NCBI GenBank assembly: GCA_033557465.1
Contig: CM066035.1
Coordinates: 901,387,309-901,451,308 of the forward strand
Direction: 5' to 3'
DNA: 64,000 nucleotides
Source: Ichthyophis bannanicus
Taxonomy: Eukaryota > Chordata > Amphibia > Gymnophiona > Ichthyophiidae
Part shown: in pieces, positions 42,197 through 52,252 of the stretch
Numbering within the stretch: position 1 is the stretch's first letter
Layout: each line of letters begins with the position of its first letter
Translations under genes and position numbers: made by a program
The notes under the pieces: generated by a model
What the model saw: only the letters and a program-made list of their open reading frames with translations
Told to the model about the DNA's origin: nothing
The model's database searches: none

Positions 42197-42850
42197 TGTG
42201 GCAGGTGCAGGCCTGTGATCCACGGTGTCTGACGTAAGCAGGCAGGCCTAACTAGCTTGACCTGTAAATGAAGCCTGTGGAGAGGCACATAGGAATTGCA
42301 CATCCCCCAATATGTGCTATTGTAGGATAGAACTCTGTAAGAGAACTAAACTAACTTAGGTAAGCAGAACTGAGAGATGGAAAAATACAGAAAAATGTGT
42401 TTAAAAGTTACTGATAAGAAAGAGTACATCTACAAGGAATATAATTGGGAGTGCTGACAGATGAGTTGCAGAGCCCTGCTCCCCTGCATGCACAAATTGG
42501 CTATATGGCCTTGAGAGTATGAAAGTAACAAGTTGATGAACTGACCATTGTAATTGGGACTAGAAGGGGGGTATGCAGGTGCCATGCCCACTGAAGGAAC
42601 ATAATTGGATAAACTTATCAGTACCGGGACCAATGAAAGGGGTACGGGAGGTACGGGAGAGTACCGGGACCAATGAAATGTTTTTCTATACCTAGAATGG
42701 AACAGAAGTCTATAAAAGTTGTTGTAATGCTTGAAAACTTTGCTCAGCCATTTTGAATTTGACTTGCTTGAGACTTGTGCACAAATAAATGATTTGGACC
42801 TTCTGAACAGACTCCTGGTATCATTGGTTTGTCTGCGCTTTGCTGCTACA
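42197..42850 (+). repeat. ERV 5' LTR
   Basis: Starts TGTGGCAGGT and ends GCTGCTACA. Two gggaccaatgaaa (CCAAT) boxes near 42628 and 42667, TATAAAA at 42711-42717 and AATAAA at 42784-42789 define U3 and R. U5 follows. Confidence 0.95.
42711..42717 (+). promoter_or_regulatory. ERV LTR TATA box
   Basis: TATAAAA about 40 bases downstream of the second CCAAT box; a cap site is expected near 42740. The same box is at 52113-52119 in the 3' LTR. Confidence 0.8.
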
Positions 42851-42856
42851 TATTCT

Positions 42857-42874
42857 TGGTGCGTTGGCCGGGAA
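42857..42874 (+). promoter_or_regulatory. ERV primer binding site, tRNA-Gly
   Basis: The 18 bases tggtgcgttggccgggaa are the exact complement of the 3' end (CCA included) of vertebrate tRNA-Gly of the UCC type, recalled from known tRNA genes. The spacer between LTR and primer site is 6 bases (tattct), longer than usual. Confidence 0.85.
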
Positions 42875-43606
42875 GTTGTGGAATCAAAGTGTATATAGGG
42901 CAATATACCACGACTTTCCGCCTCTATATGCTTGGTCCTGCCGGGATCGCGCCCTTCCGACGAGGGCTGCTCCCTGGCGCCGCCGGTCCCTTGTATCGGA
43001 GGGAGCTGGTCGGACCTCGGCGGGTGCCGGGCCCGGCTGGAGCCAACGCCTCGAACCCGAGTGAGGGGAGTCCGAGGTCCAACTCATGCGCCTGCTTGGG
43101 AAGTTTGAGGACCGGATCCGGTGAGTATAGTTTTGATTTGGTGTCTAGACAGAAATAGAAAGAGCAGTACTGCCATTGGAACTTGGAATTTGGAATTTGT
43201 AATCTCGAGATATTGGGAATTGGTAAGAGAGCCTGATCACCTCTCAAGGAAGGGCCGAGTAACCCCGCATGGGAATTCGCCAGGTGAAACCCCCATCCTT
43301 TTTGTAATTGGGAAATTGGTAAGACTAGTCAGAATAGATAGAAACGAATGCATTCTGGGATACGTTGCTAGCATGATTGTGTGAACGAAGCGTGAATGAG
43401 AGGTCTGGCAGCACGGACCAAGTGAAGGCGGACCCCTGAGTAGCGCATTTCCTGACCGGGCGACCGCGTTCAGGTCGCGAAAAGGGGGAAGCGATTGTCG
43501 TCTTGTCTTGTTATTTGTACTCCCTATACGTTTCTAGGGCCGTGAGGACCCCTTACCCACGGTCCGCCCTCCTTTTCCCTTTTGTCTGTTGTGCGCACAC
43601 ATCGAA
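42875..43606 (+). other. ERV leader with candidate splice donor and packaging stem-loops
   Basis: 732-base non-coding leader. A strong 5' splice site consensus CCG|GTGAGTA at 43120/43121 could generate env mRNA. A perfect short hairpin (GCGACC 43460-43465, GGTCGC 43473-43478) and other GC-rich stems in 43440-43570 are candidates for the packaging signal. These roles are inferred from position only. Confidence 0.55.
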
Positions 43607-45484
43607 ATGGGAGGGGCGGGGTCTACTAGAAACACTCCATTAGAATGTATGATCGCACATTTTAAAGAGGGATATTCAGGAGATTATGGTATTAAAATGA
43701 CAGCAGCCCGTTTGCAGATTTTGTGTACTAGGGAGTGGCCCGATCTAGACCCCATCTGGCCCCGAGAGGGAACGTTTAATGTAGAGATTATTCAGTCAGT
43801 ACACCGTAGAGTGCGGATAGCGCACCCCGATCAGTACCCCTATATAGATTCCTGGTTAAGTATTTGTGAAGATCCGCCCCCCTGGGCGCAGCGCTGTTAT
43901 GAGGAACAGTGCAGAATAATGTTAGCTAAAACAGATTCTAGACAGAAAACGGAACAGCCTAAAATGAAAGAGCAGGATAAGAAGTCCAGAAAGAAGCCCA
44001 TCCTGGTAGATCCTGATTCCCCGGAGATAATTCTTAGACAGCCTCGAACCCCAGGTCCGATAAGAGTAGCCCGGCGTCCGGCCCCAGAACCCCAGAGACG
44101 GCCGGAGCGGGACCCAACCCCTGAACCCCCTCCTGGAGGGCAAAGAGAGGAATCAGCTGAAGAAGAGGATGCCATAAAAAGCGAGTCAGAAGTAGAGGGA
44201 GAAGAGGATGAAAAAGAAAATGTCCAAAGTGAAGATGATAGCGTACAAGCAGTTGCTAGTGCCAGTGGGCCGGCAAAAGAGACACCCAAAGTGAAACCTG
44301 TTGAGAAAGCAAAAGTAGTCCCCGGGAAGATAGTTAAGAAAACAGTCCTTAGATCCCAAAAGACAGCTCCCGCCAAGATGCTGCCTTTACGGCAAGTCCC
44401 TGGAGTGCCCATAAAGAACGATAATGAAGAGGTGGTGGCGGGACCCTTAACTTATGTGTATATCCCTTTCTCAACAACTGATCTGTTAAATTGGAGGTCG
44501 CATTATGCCTCCTATACTAGCAAGCCCCAGGAGCTGACAGAATTAGTAACTACTATTATGGAAACCCACCAACCCACCTGGCCAGATTGCCGTCAGCTCC
44601 TGACCACCCTATTCACGACAGAGGAGCGAGCACGAATTAGAAAAGCAGCTATTGAGTGGATGTCAGATAACCCTGTAGCTCCGGGGCAGGGACTGAGCAG
44701 AATAGACTATCGGGAAGCGGCTCAGAAAGAATTCCCGAACGAAGACCCCCATTGGGACCCAAATACCGAAGAAGGAACCACAGCCCTAGCCCGTTTTCGC
44801 CAAGGCTTTTTACAAGGCCTGAAAAGGGGGGGCCAGAAAGCTATGAACCTTTCCAAAGTTGCAGGAGTTATCCAAGGTGTAGATGAGAGCCCAGCAGATT
44901 TTTATGAAAGACTAACTGAAGCATACAGGATGTATACCCCCTATGATCCCGAGGCACCAGGAAGTTTATGTATGGTGAATTCTGCTTTTGTAAACCAGTC
45001 TCAACCAGACATCAGACGTAAATTACAGAAGTTAGAAGGGTTTGCGGGCATGAATGCAACACAGTTACTGGAAGTCGCTCATAAAGTGTATGTGAATCGT
45101 GATAATGAAAGACAGAGAGAATGTGATAGAAAGATGAAGAAGAAAGCTGATTTTTTGGCTGCGGCCATAGTTGAACAGAAAAGGGGAGGTGTCCCTAGTC
45201 GACGGAGCAGAGGAAGAGGGCGGGGTCAAGGCGGAGGCCGGACCCAGAAGCTAGGCGTGAACCAATGCGCCTACTGTAGAGAGGAAGGACATTGGAGAGA
45301 TACGTGCCCGCAACTCGAAGACGCCCAGCAAGATGACGACAGCAATCATCAGTGGCGAGAAGAAAGACGAGGCTACCCCCGAAACCGCGGAGGAGCCAAT
45401 CGAGAACAATTCCAGCGAGAAAGAGGAGGAGGAGCCATTCAAGCATTGGCCACACCGGTCCATGATGAGAATGACGTGGATTAG
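43607..45484 (+). CDS. gag: ERV Gag polyprotein
   Basis: 625 residues, the structural protein of the virion. ATG 43607 is preferred because it gives an N-terminal MGGAGST myristoylation signal. The upstream in-frame TTG at 43589 is not needed. The matrix region (1-110) is followed by a Pro-rich and then a long acidic/basic charged region (about 125-260). The capsid (about 265-510) contains HQPTWPDCRQLL and a major-homology-like segment near 424-445. A basic stretch follows, then nucleocapsid with one CCHC knuckle, CAYCREEGHWRDTC (554-567). The stop is TAG at 45482-45484, followed by the readthrough element. No breaks. Confidence 0.95.
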   Translation: MGGAGSTRNTPLECMIAHFKEGYSGDYGIKMTAARLQILCTREWPDLDPIWPREGTFNVEIIQSVHRRVRIAHPDQYPYIDSWLSICEDPPPWAQRCYEEQCRIMLAKTDSRQKTEQPKMKEQDKKSRKKPILVDPDSPEIILRQPRTPGPIRVARRPAPEPQRRPERDPTPEPPPGGQREESAEEEDAIKSESEVEGEEDEKENVQSEDDSVQAVASASGPAKETPKVKPVEKAKVVPGKIVKKTVLRSQKTAPAKMLPLRQVPGVPIKNDNEEVVAGPLTYVYIPFSTTDLLNWRSHYASYTSKPQELTELVTTIMETHQPTWPDCRQLLTTLFTTEERARIRKAAIEWMSDNPVAPGQGLSRIDYREAAQKEFPNEDPHWDPNTEEGTTALARFRQGFLQGLKRGGQKAMNLSKVAGVIQGVDESPADFYERLTEAYRMYTPYDPEAPGSLCMVNSAFVNQSQPDIRRKLQKLEGFAGMNATQLLEVAHKVYVNRDNERQRECDRKMKKKADFLAAAIVEQKRGGVPSRRSRGRGRGQGGGRTQKLGVNQCAYCREEGHWRDTCPQLEDAQQDDDSNHQWREERRGYPRNRGGANREQFQRERGGGAIQALATPVHDENDVD

Positions 45485-45551
45485 GACAGACCGGGCTCCA
45501 AGTTTGCTTTAGGTCTCCAGGAGCCTATGGTCGGAATACAAATAGGAGACC
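45482..45551 (+). promoter_or_regulatory. Gag-Pol amber readthrough element with H-type pseudoknot
   Basis: TAG at 45482-45484, then an 8-base spacer, then stem 1 (45493-45499 with 45520-45526, six Watson-Crick pairs and one G-U) and stem 2 (45512-45518 with 45545-45551, seven pairs). Loop 1 is 12 bases, one base (A 45519) separates the stems, and loop 2 is 18 bases. The 8-base spacer and pseudoknot layout match the known murine leukaemia virus readthrough signal. Pol continues in the same frame. Confidence 0.85.
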
Positions 45552-48500
45552 AAATTATGGACTTTATGGTTGATACTGGAGCACAACATTCAGTAATAGA
45601 CAAAAAGATAGCCCCATTCTCTACAAAAGCAGTCACCATTATAGGAGCAACTGGTGCCAAAGCCACAAAGTCTTTTCTCCAGAATCGTATATGCAGTCTA
45701 GGGGGACAGCAAATAACTCATCAATTCCTTTACATGCCCGAATGTCCAGTGCCACTACTGGGACGAGATATGTTAGCCAAGCTTCAAGCACAGATATCTT
45801 TCTCTGAACAAGGAGAAATGCAAATGACAGTAAATCCCCAAGCCAAACCAGCAGGAATAATGCTGCTGACATTTCCCCGAGAAGAAGAATGGAGGTATTA
45901 CATCGATGACTCTATCCAAGACACTTATTTTGAACAAACTTTAAAGAACATTCATGCACCACCTGGAGTATGGGCAGAAGGCAGTCCCCCAGGCCTAGCC
46001 AAGCATATAGCTCCAGTGATTGTAACCCTCAAACCTAGTGCTACACCAGTGCATGTCAAACAGTACCCTCTCCCAAGAGCTGCAATTGAAGGCATTCATC
46101 GCCACCTACAAAGACTGCTCGAGTATGGCCTACTAAAAGTATGTCAATCCCCATGGAACACTCCACTTTTGCCAGTAAAGAAGCCTGGAACGGATGATTA
46201 CCGCCCAGTACAAGATTTAAGAAGAGTAAATGATGCAGTTGAAACTATACATCCAGTTGTACCCAATCCTTACACTCTTCTAGGACTGATACCTGCTGAA
46301 GCTACCCATTTCACTGTACTGGATTTAAAAGATGCATTTTTTTGCATAAGATTAGCCCCTGTAAGTCAGATATTGTTTGCCTTTGAATGGCAGGACCCCA
46401 TCTCTGGAAGAGGGGGCCAACTCACCTGGACAAGATTACCCCAAGGATTCAAGAATTCGCCTACCATCTTTAGTGCTGCACTGAATCAAGACCTTTCAAG
46501 CTATCCAGTGGCCCCGGGGAAGAGAGTGCTTCTCCAATACGTGGATGATCTGTTGATAGCTGCCATATCAGAAAGTGAATGCATACTAGCCACCAAAGAT
46601 CTCTTGCAGTTACTAGATGAAGCTGGATACAAAGTTTCCAGAGCAAAAGCACAGCTATGCCAAAAAGAAGTGAAATACTTGGGTTTTCGTATTACCCAAG
46701 GAAGCAGAAGATTAGGCAGAGAAAGAAAAGAAGCAGTATGTAGAATTCCAACTCCAACAACCAGAAAGCAAGTCAGAGCCTTTCTGGGAGCGGCAGGATA
46801 TTGCCGAATCTGGATACCTAACTTTGCCCAAATTGCCAAACCACTGTATGAAGCCACAAAAGGAGAAGAGAAGTCACCACTGGAGTGGGGACTTGAGCAG
46901 GATACAGCCTTCCAGAAATTAAAGGAAGAATTGATGTCATCACCAGCACTTGGACTACCAGATGTCCACAAGCCTTTCCACTTGTTTGTACATGAAGCAC
47001 AGGGAAATGCCTTAGGCATGTTGACTCAGAAATTGGGAAATTGGGAGCGACCTGTAGCATACCTATCGAAACAATTGGACCCTGTGGCCAAAGGATGGCC
47101 ACCATGCCTGAGAGCCGTTGCAGCTACAGCACTATTAGTGAGCGAAGCAGACAAGCTCACACTAGGACAGAACATACGAGTCACTGTGCCACATGCAGTC
47201 CTTGCCCTCATGGAACAGAAAGCAAATTATTGGCTCACCAATTCCCGAATGTTGAAGTACCAGAGCATGTTATGTGAAAACCCACAGATACAACTAGAAG
47301 TGAGTCATGCCTTGAATCCAGCCACCTTGATACCCATCAGTGAAGAACTCCCAGAACATGACTGTATCGAAGTTATGGAAACTGTGTTCTCCAGTCGACC
47401 CGACTTGACAGATGTGCCCATAGACAATCCTGACCAAATCTATTATGTTGATGGGAGCAGTCTCATCCTTGATGGACGACGCTGTGCCGGATATGCAGTC
47501 GTCACTCAACACGAAGTAGTTGAATCATCAGCTCTAGCCTCAGGCACATCAGCCCAAAAAGCCGAATTGATAGCACTCACCAGAGCATTATTGTTAGGAG
47601 AAAAACTTGTGCTAAATGTATATACAGATTCCAAATATGCCTTCACCACTCTGCATGCCCATGGAGCTCTCTATAAAGAACGAGGGCTCATCACATCTGG
47701 AGGAAAATCAGTCAAGTATGGTCCCGAGATATTGATGTTACTTGATGCAGTTTGGGCCCCAACACGTGTAGCTGTTATGCATTGTAGAGGACATCAAGCA
47801 GGAAAAGGAGAAGTTGCCCGAGGAAATAGATTTGCAGATGCCTCAGCACGACAAGCAGCTATGACAGGACAGATTTCCCCACAAGCTATGCCAATGCAAG
47901 CAGCATTGTTTCCAGTACCTCTAAATTTATGGACACCACGATATACCACCAAAGAATTGGATTACTACTGTAACAAAGAAGATGGAGTACTGAAAGATGG
48001 ATGGATTGAGCTGCCACCAGAAGAGGGCAGTCAACCCCCTGGACGAATAGTAATTCCTGAACTGCTAGGACCATCCTTTGTCAAAGCTTTCCATGAAGCC
48101 ACCCACTATGGGAAGAGTGCTATGGAAAAAGCACTCAGACCACATTTTTACATCCCTCTGCTGACAACCATATCAGCCTCAGTAGCACGTCAATGTCTAA
48201 CCTGTGCCAAAAATAATGCCAAGCAAGGCCTTATAACGGCACCCCGAGTTCAGTCAGGAGGTGTAACTCCCATGCACAACCTCCAAGTTGATTTTACCGA
48301 AATGCCCAGAGCCAATGGATACCATTACCTATTAGTATTAGTTTGTACCTTCTCTGGGTGGGTAGAAGCCTTCCCAACCAGAACTGAGAAAGCCCGAGAA
48401 GTTACCAAAGTCTTAATGAGAGAGATTGTCCCCAGGTTCGGAATTCCAGCAGTAATAGGGTCAGACAATGGACCCTCATTTGTCTCCCAGGTTACTCAGC

Positions 48501-49126
48501 AGTTAGCAAAAGCTTTGCAGATACAATGGAAACTCCACACTGCATACAGACCCCAGAGTTCAGGGAAAGTTGAGCGAATGAATCGTACCCTAAAAGCCCA
48601 AATGTCCAAGCTTTGTCAGGAGACACACTTGAAGTGGCCCCAAGTGCTCCCAATAGCTTTACTCAGAATACGCTCAGCTCCTGTAAAGTCAACAGGATTT
48701 TCCCCTTTTGAAGTTCTGTATGGTAAACCCCCACCAATAGTGCAGGGAATCAAAGGAAGTTTAGCCCAAATTGGTTCAGAAGTAACCAGACAAGAACTCC
48801 TAGCTCTTAGTTTTGTTCTGCAGACTCTCCATGCGTGGATCCAAGACCAGTTGCCTATCAACTTGACGGAACCCTTGCATCCCTATCAGCCTGGTACCTC
48901 GGTGTGGATCAAAGATTGGAAGAAGACACCGTTGGAACCCCATTGGAAGGGACCGTACACCGTCATCCTGTCTACCCCAACTGCAGTAAAGGTAGCCGAG
49001 ATCGACGCCTGGATCCACCACAGCAGAGTCAAGCCCGCCGCTGATCCTGAACCTGAGCAGTGGACAGCAGAACAGCATCTTGATGCACCCTTGCGAGTTA
49101 CTCTGAGACGGCAACCAGCAGCTTAG
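45485..49126 (+). CDS. pol: ERV Pol polyprotein (protease, RT, RNase H, integrase)
   Basis: Read by suppression of the gag stop; the first internal Met is at 45527. Residues are numbered from that Met: protease with VDTGA (15-19); RT with LPQGFKNSP and the catalytic YVDD (338-341); RNase H with D642 in YYVDGS and later acidic residues; integrase with an HHCC zinc domain (about 860-905) and the DDE triad D922, D980 and E1016 (spacing 57 and 35); then a HWKGPY GPY/F-type C-terminal domain (about 1140-1170). 1199 residues from 45527 without stops or shifts. All catalytic residues I can check are present. No dUTPase. Confidence 0.95.
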   Translation, partial: DRPGSKFALGLQEPMVGIQIGDQIMDFMVDTGAQHSVIDKKIAPFSTKAVTIIGATGAKATKSFLQNRICSLGGQQITHQFLYMPECPVPLLGRDMLAKLQAQISFSEQGEMQMTVNPQAKPAGIMLLTFPREEEWRYYIDDSIQDTYFEQTLKNIHAPPGVWAEGSPPGLAKHIAPVIVTLKPSATPVHVKQYPLPRAAIEGIHRHLQRLLEYGLLKVCQSPWNTPLLPVKKPGTDDYRPVQDLRRVNDAVETIHPVVPNPYTLLGLIPAEATHFTVLDLKDAFFCIRLAPVSQILFAFEWQDPISGRGGQLTWTRLPQGFKNSPTIFSAALNQDLSSYPVAPGKRVLLQYVDDLLIAAISESECILATKDLLQLLDEAGYKVSRAKAQLCQKEVKYLGFRITQGSRRLGRERKEAVCRIPTPTTRKQVRAFLGAAGYCRIWIPNFAQIAKPLYEATKGEEKSPLEWGLEQDTAFQKLKEELMSSPALGLPDVHKPFHLFVHEAQGNALGMLTQKLGNWERPVAYLSKQLDPVAKGWPPCLRAVAATALLVSEADKLTLGQNIRVTVPHAVLALMEQKANYWLTNSRMLKYQSMLCENPQIQLEVSHALNPATLIPISEELPEHDCIEVMETVFSSRPDLTDVPIDNPDQIYYVDGSSLILDGRRCAGYAVVTQHEVVESSALASGTSAQKAELIALTRALLLGEKLVLNVYTDSKYAFTTLHAHGALYKERGLITSGGKSVKYGPEILMLLDAVWAPTRVAVMHCRGHQAGKGEVARGNRFADASARQAAMTGQISPQAMPMQAALFPVPLNLWTPRYTTKELDYYCNKEDGVLKDGWIELPPEEGSQPPGRIVIPELLGPSFVKAFHEATHYGKSAMEKALRPHFYIPLLTTISASVARQCLTCAKNNAKQGLITAPRVQSGGVTPMHNLQVDFTEMPRANGYHYLLVLVCTFSGWVEAFPTRTEKAREVTKVLMREIVPRFGIPAVIGSDNGPSFVSQVTQQLAKALQIQWKLHTAYRPQSSGKVERMNRTLKAQMSKLCQETHLKWPQVLPIALLRIRSAPVKSTGFSPFEVLYGKPPPIVQGIKGSLAQIGSEVTRQELLALSFVLQTLHAWIQDQLPINLTEPLHPYQPGTSVWIKDWKKTPLEPHWKGPYTVILSTPTAVKVAEIDAWIHHSRVKPAADPEPEQWTAEQHLDAPLRVTLRRQPAA

Positions 49127-49447
49127 ACACTTCATCACAAGTGCTTTGCAGTAGCCAAGTCTTTCGAAGAGGATTGCTGTTTTCCATGCAGCAACAGTTT
49201 TGTTTCAACGAACTCAATCTGTGCATGATTTTGCACACTACTCTGGTACTACATTGACTAGCCAGACTTCACAAGCCAACTGAAATTGCTAATAAGTTGG
49301 TTAATGTGTACTGGACAACCTGAGGATCTTCAATCAACACTCAGCACCCGTTAAATTGCTTCATTAGCAAACGGGACGAAGAATAAAAGACCGTCGTGAT
49401 CAAGATCAGCAAGCTGAGGATTCAGAAGAACTCCAATCAACATCAAC
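49127..49447 (+). other. ERV pol-env intergenic region
   Basis: 321 non-coding bases. Env is probably made from a spliced mRNA. Possible acceptors are tctgcag near 48817-48823 and actgcag near 48980-48986, both inside pol; this is a guess from consensus only. Confidence 0.4.
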
Positions 49448-51529
49448 ATGCATCTTTACTTTTGCTTTGCCTTGGTTGCCTTATTTGGAGGTTTTGAACA
49501 GACTTATGCTTTACCTCCATGCACTGCCTGCATTACTTCTACTCGAACTGGACTGAAAGTAACTCAGACTTTGATTTATCATTCTTACTATACCTGCAAG
49601 GGAACAGTGACTCGGTGTATCTATAACACCACTGAACTAAATGTTTGCACTCATGGCAAAATTAGAGCATGCTATAATCCGCATCAGAATCCATCCTATT
49701 ACACGTTGGAAATACGATGGAAGGATGCAGATGGACCTATAATAGCTGCTACACCACCACTTAAAGACATTACTAAACCTGCTGTTTTGAATTTTGATGC
49801 CTGTAATGTCATTAACAGAGATAGTTATTCCACCTGTGGTACATGGGAGAAAGCGTATCGGAATGACCATAAGTACATGAGTCCAGAAGGTGCCACAAAT
49901 TGGTGGAAGTGTACAGGTAAAACGGGATCAGGCTATAGTACTGCACCAGCGGCAGACTACTATTGCCCGTATTGGGGATGTGTTTTTTATGCTACCTGGA
50001 ATACTGGTATAACTGATGAGAAAATAGATAAACGAATGGCTACTTTAACCAAGCCAACCACAAATGATAAATGTCAGAAAGATGCTTGCAACCCCTTACA
50101 CTTACGTATACACAATCCCCATGCATGGAAACAAGACTACAAGTTTGGTTTGCGTATTGCTGGAGGGGCAGTAGATCCAGGAACCATTGTGTATATCAGA
50201 TTGAATACCCAAGCCCACAAGTCATCCAAATATCATATTCATAATACCTTTTATGAAGCTATGCATGTAAATAAGTTTGAGATCCCTCATCCCTCACAGA
50301 ATTTATTTTTAGAATTAGCTGGAGCAGTAGTATCTAGTCTTAAGATCTCAGATTGCTATTTCTGTGGCGGGACCCAAATGGGAGACCAGTGGCCATGGGA
50401 AGCCCAAGAATTGAATTATTCTTTGATTTACAATCAGACTGAATTACACAAGACTACCAGTGAATGGGTGTTAGCGCACTCAATCGTTGGACGTCTTTGC
50501 TATGCCAGAACTGGACCCCAGTTCACCCAGAAGGTAGGACAGCTGGTCTGTCTTAGCCAGAAGTACTATAATGCCACGACCAAAAAGACAGCATGGTGGT
50601 CAGGAATCAGACACCCTGAACCTCCTAACCCATTAGCCAGATTTCCTGAACTTGCTGGTTTATGGACTAACCTTGCCAAAGTCCAAGCCTGGCAAGCCCC
50701 ACCTGGCCTATATTGGATCTGTGGAAACCGAGCATATGCACAACTCCCACCACACTGGGGAGGAGCATGTGTCTTAGGAACCATCAGACCTTCTTTCTTT
50801 CTGTTAAACACTGAACACGGAGAACAATTAGGATACCCTGTATACACTACCCACCGACACAAACGAGCACTAAGACAGAAAAGAGAAGCCTTACAGATAG
50901 GCAAGTGGGAGAAGTGGCAAGGTGATGATTGGCCACCAGAAAGAATCATTGAGTATTATGGGCCTGCCACTTGGAATGATGATGGTATGTATGGTTATCG
51001 TACTCCAATCTATATGATTAATCGTATTATTCGCTTACAAGCAGTAGTTGAAATAATAACCAATGAAACTAGCCATGCTCTTACGCTCTTAGCTAGACAA
51101 AGTACTCAGATGCGCACTGCTATATATCAGAACCGCTTAGCACTTGATTATTTGTTAGCAGCAGAAGGAGGAGTATGTGGTAAACTGAATCTAACTAATT
51201 GCTGTGTGAAAATAGATGATAAAGGTCAAGTAGTTGAAGAAATTGCTAAAGATATGCAAAGACATGCTTATGTGCCAGTACAGACTTGGCACTCATTGAA
51301 ATTCCCTAACTGGTTTGCTAACCTTTTCTCTTGGCTGGGAGGATTTAAGACTTTCATTGTCTTAGTACTAATTCTTGTTGCTGTTATTTTCTTATTACCA
51401 TGTTTAATCCCATGTTGTATGCGTTCCATTCATAATGCTATTGATAGCACAGTAGAGCGGAAGACCGCAACTAAAATAATGGCTTTATATAAAGCCAGCC
51501 CTAGTCGAAATCCTTCAATCATGATGTGA
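49448..51529 (+). CDS. env: ERV envelope glycoprotein
   Basis: 693 residues, open throughout. Signal peptide about 1-21 (hydrophobic FCFALVALFGG). The surface subunit runs to two basic cleavage sites, RHKR (470-473) and RQKR (476-479). The sequence just after them (EALQIGKWEKWQ) is polar, not a typical hydrophobic fusion peptide. The transmembrane subunit has a heptad region (about 525-560), QNRLALDYLLAAEGG before the cysteine motif C577-X7-CC585-586 (seven residues, where six is usual), a Trp-rich membrane-proximal part, a membrane span (about 636-657) and a tail of about 35 residues. Several N-X-S/T sites are present. It mediates entry in this virus class; function here is untested. Confidence 0.92.
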   Translation: MHLYFCFALVALFGGFEQTYALPPCTACITSTRTGLKVTQTLIYHSYYTCKGTVTRCIYNTTELNVCTHGKIRACYNPHQNPSYYTLEIRWKDADGPIIAATPPLKDITKPAVLNFDACNVINRDSYSTCGTWEKAYRNDHKYMSPEGATNWWKCTGKTGSGYSTAPAADYYCPYWGCVFYATWNTGITDEKIDKRMATLTKPTTNDKCQKDACNPLHLRIHNPHAWKQDYKFGLRIAGGAVDPGTIVYIRLNTQAHKSSKYHIHNTFYEAMHVNKFEIPHPSQNLFLELAGAVVSSLKISDCYFCGGTQMGDQWPWEAQELNYSLIYNQTELHKTTSEWVLAHSIVGRLCYARTGPQFTQKVGQLVCLSQKYYNATTKKTAWWSGIRHPEPPNPLARFPELAGLWTNLAKVQAWQAPPGLYWICGNRAYAQLPPHWGGACVLGTIRPSFFLLNTEHGEQLGYPVYTTHRHKRALRQKREALQIGKWEKWQGDDWPPERIIEYYGPATWNDDGMYGYRTPIYMINRIIRLQAVVEIITNETSHALTLLARQSTQMRTAIYQNRLALDYLLAAEGGVCGKLNLTNCCVKIDDKGQVVEEIAKDMQRHAYVPVQTWHSLKFPNWFANLFSWLGGFKTFIVLVLILVAVIFLLPCLIPCCMRSIHNAIDSTVERKTATKIMALYKASPSRNPSIMM

Positions 51530-51586
51530 TTCTTCTAAAGGTGATTTAACTCTCACACCTTATTAAGTAATAGGGTGAGATTAATC

Positions 51587-51597
51587 AAAGGGGGGAA
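51587..51597 (+). promoter_or_regulatory. ERV polypurine tract
   Basis: aaaggggggaa directly before the 3' LTR. Confidence 0.9.
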
Positions 51598-52252
51598 TGT
51601 GGCAGGTGCAGGCCTGTGATCCACGGTGTCTGACGTAAGCAGGCAGGCCTAACTAGCTTGACCTGTAAATGAAGCCTGTGGAGAAGCACATAGGAATTGC
51701 ACATCCCCCAATATGCTGCTATTGTAGGATAGAACTCTGTAAGAGAACTAAACTAACTTAGGTAAGCAGAACTGAGAGATGGAAAAATACAGAAAAATGT
51801 GTTTAAAAGTTACTGATAAGAAAGAGTACATCTGCAAGGAATATAATTGGGAGTGCTGACAGATGAGTTGCAGAGCCCTGCTCCCCTGCATGCACAAATT
51901 GGCTATATGGCCTTGAGAGTATGAAAGTAACAAGTTGATGAACTGACCATTGTAATTGGGACTAGAAGGGGGGTATGCAGGTGCCATGCCCACTGAAGGA
52001 ACATAATTGGATAAACTTATCAGTACCGGGACCAATGAAAGGGGTACGGGAGGTACGGGAGAGTACCGGGACCAATGAAATGTTTTTCTATACCTAGAAT
52101 GGAACAGAAGTCTATAAAAGTGGTTGTAATGCTTGAAAACTTTGCTCAGCCATTTTGAATTTGACTTGCTTGAGACTTGTGCACAAATAAATGATTTGGA
52201 CCTTCTGAACAGACTCCTGGTATCATTGGTTTGTCTGCGCTTTGCTGCTACA
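51598..52252 (+). repeat. ERV 3' LTR
   Basis: 655 bp, same ends as the 5' LTR. TATAAAA at 52113-52119 and AATAAA at 52186-52191. Differs from the 5' LTR by three substitutions and one inserted C (near 51716). Confidence 0.95.

Noticed and set aside
42430..42903. Minus-strand 157-codon ORF in the retroviral LTR
   Set aside because: The 3' LTR copy is shorter (95 codons, frame altered by the one-base indel), so no conserved antisense protein is supported.
43897..44412. Minus-strand Ser-rich ORF inside gag
   Set aside because: Shadow of the charged/Pro-rich gag region; no matching signal of its own.
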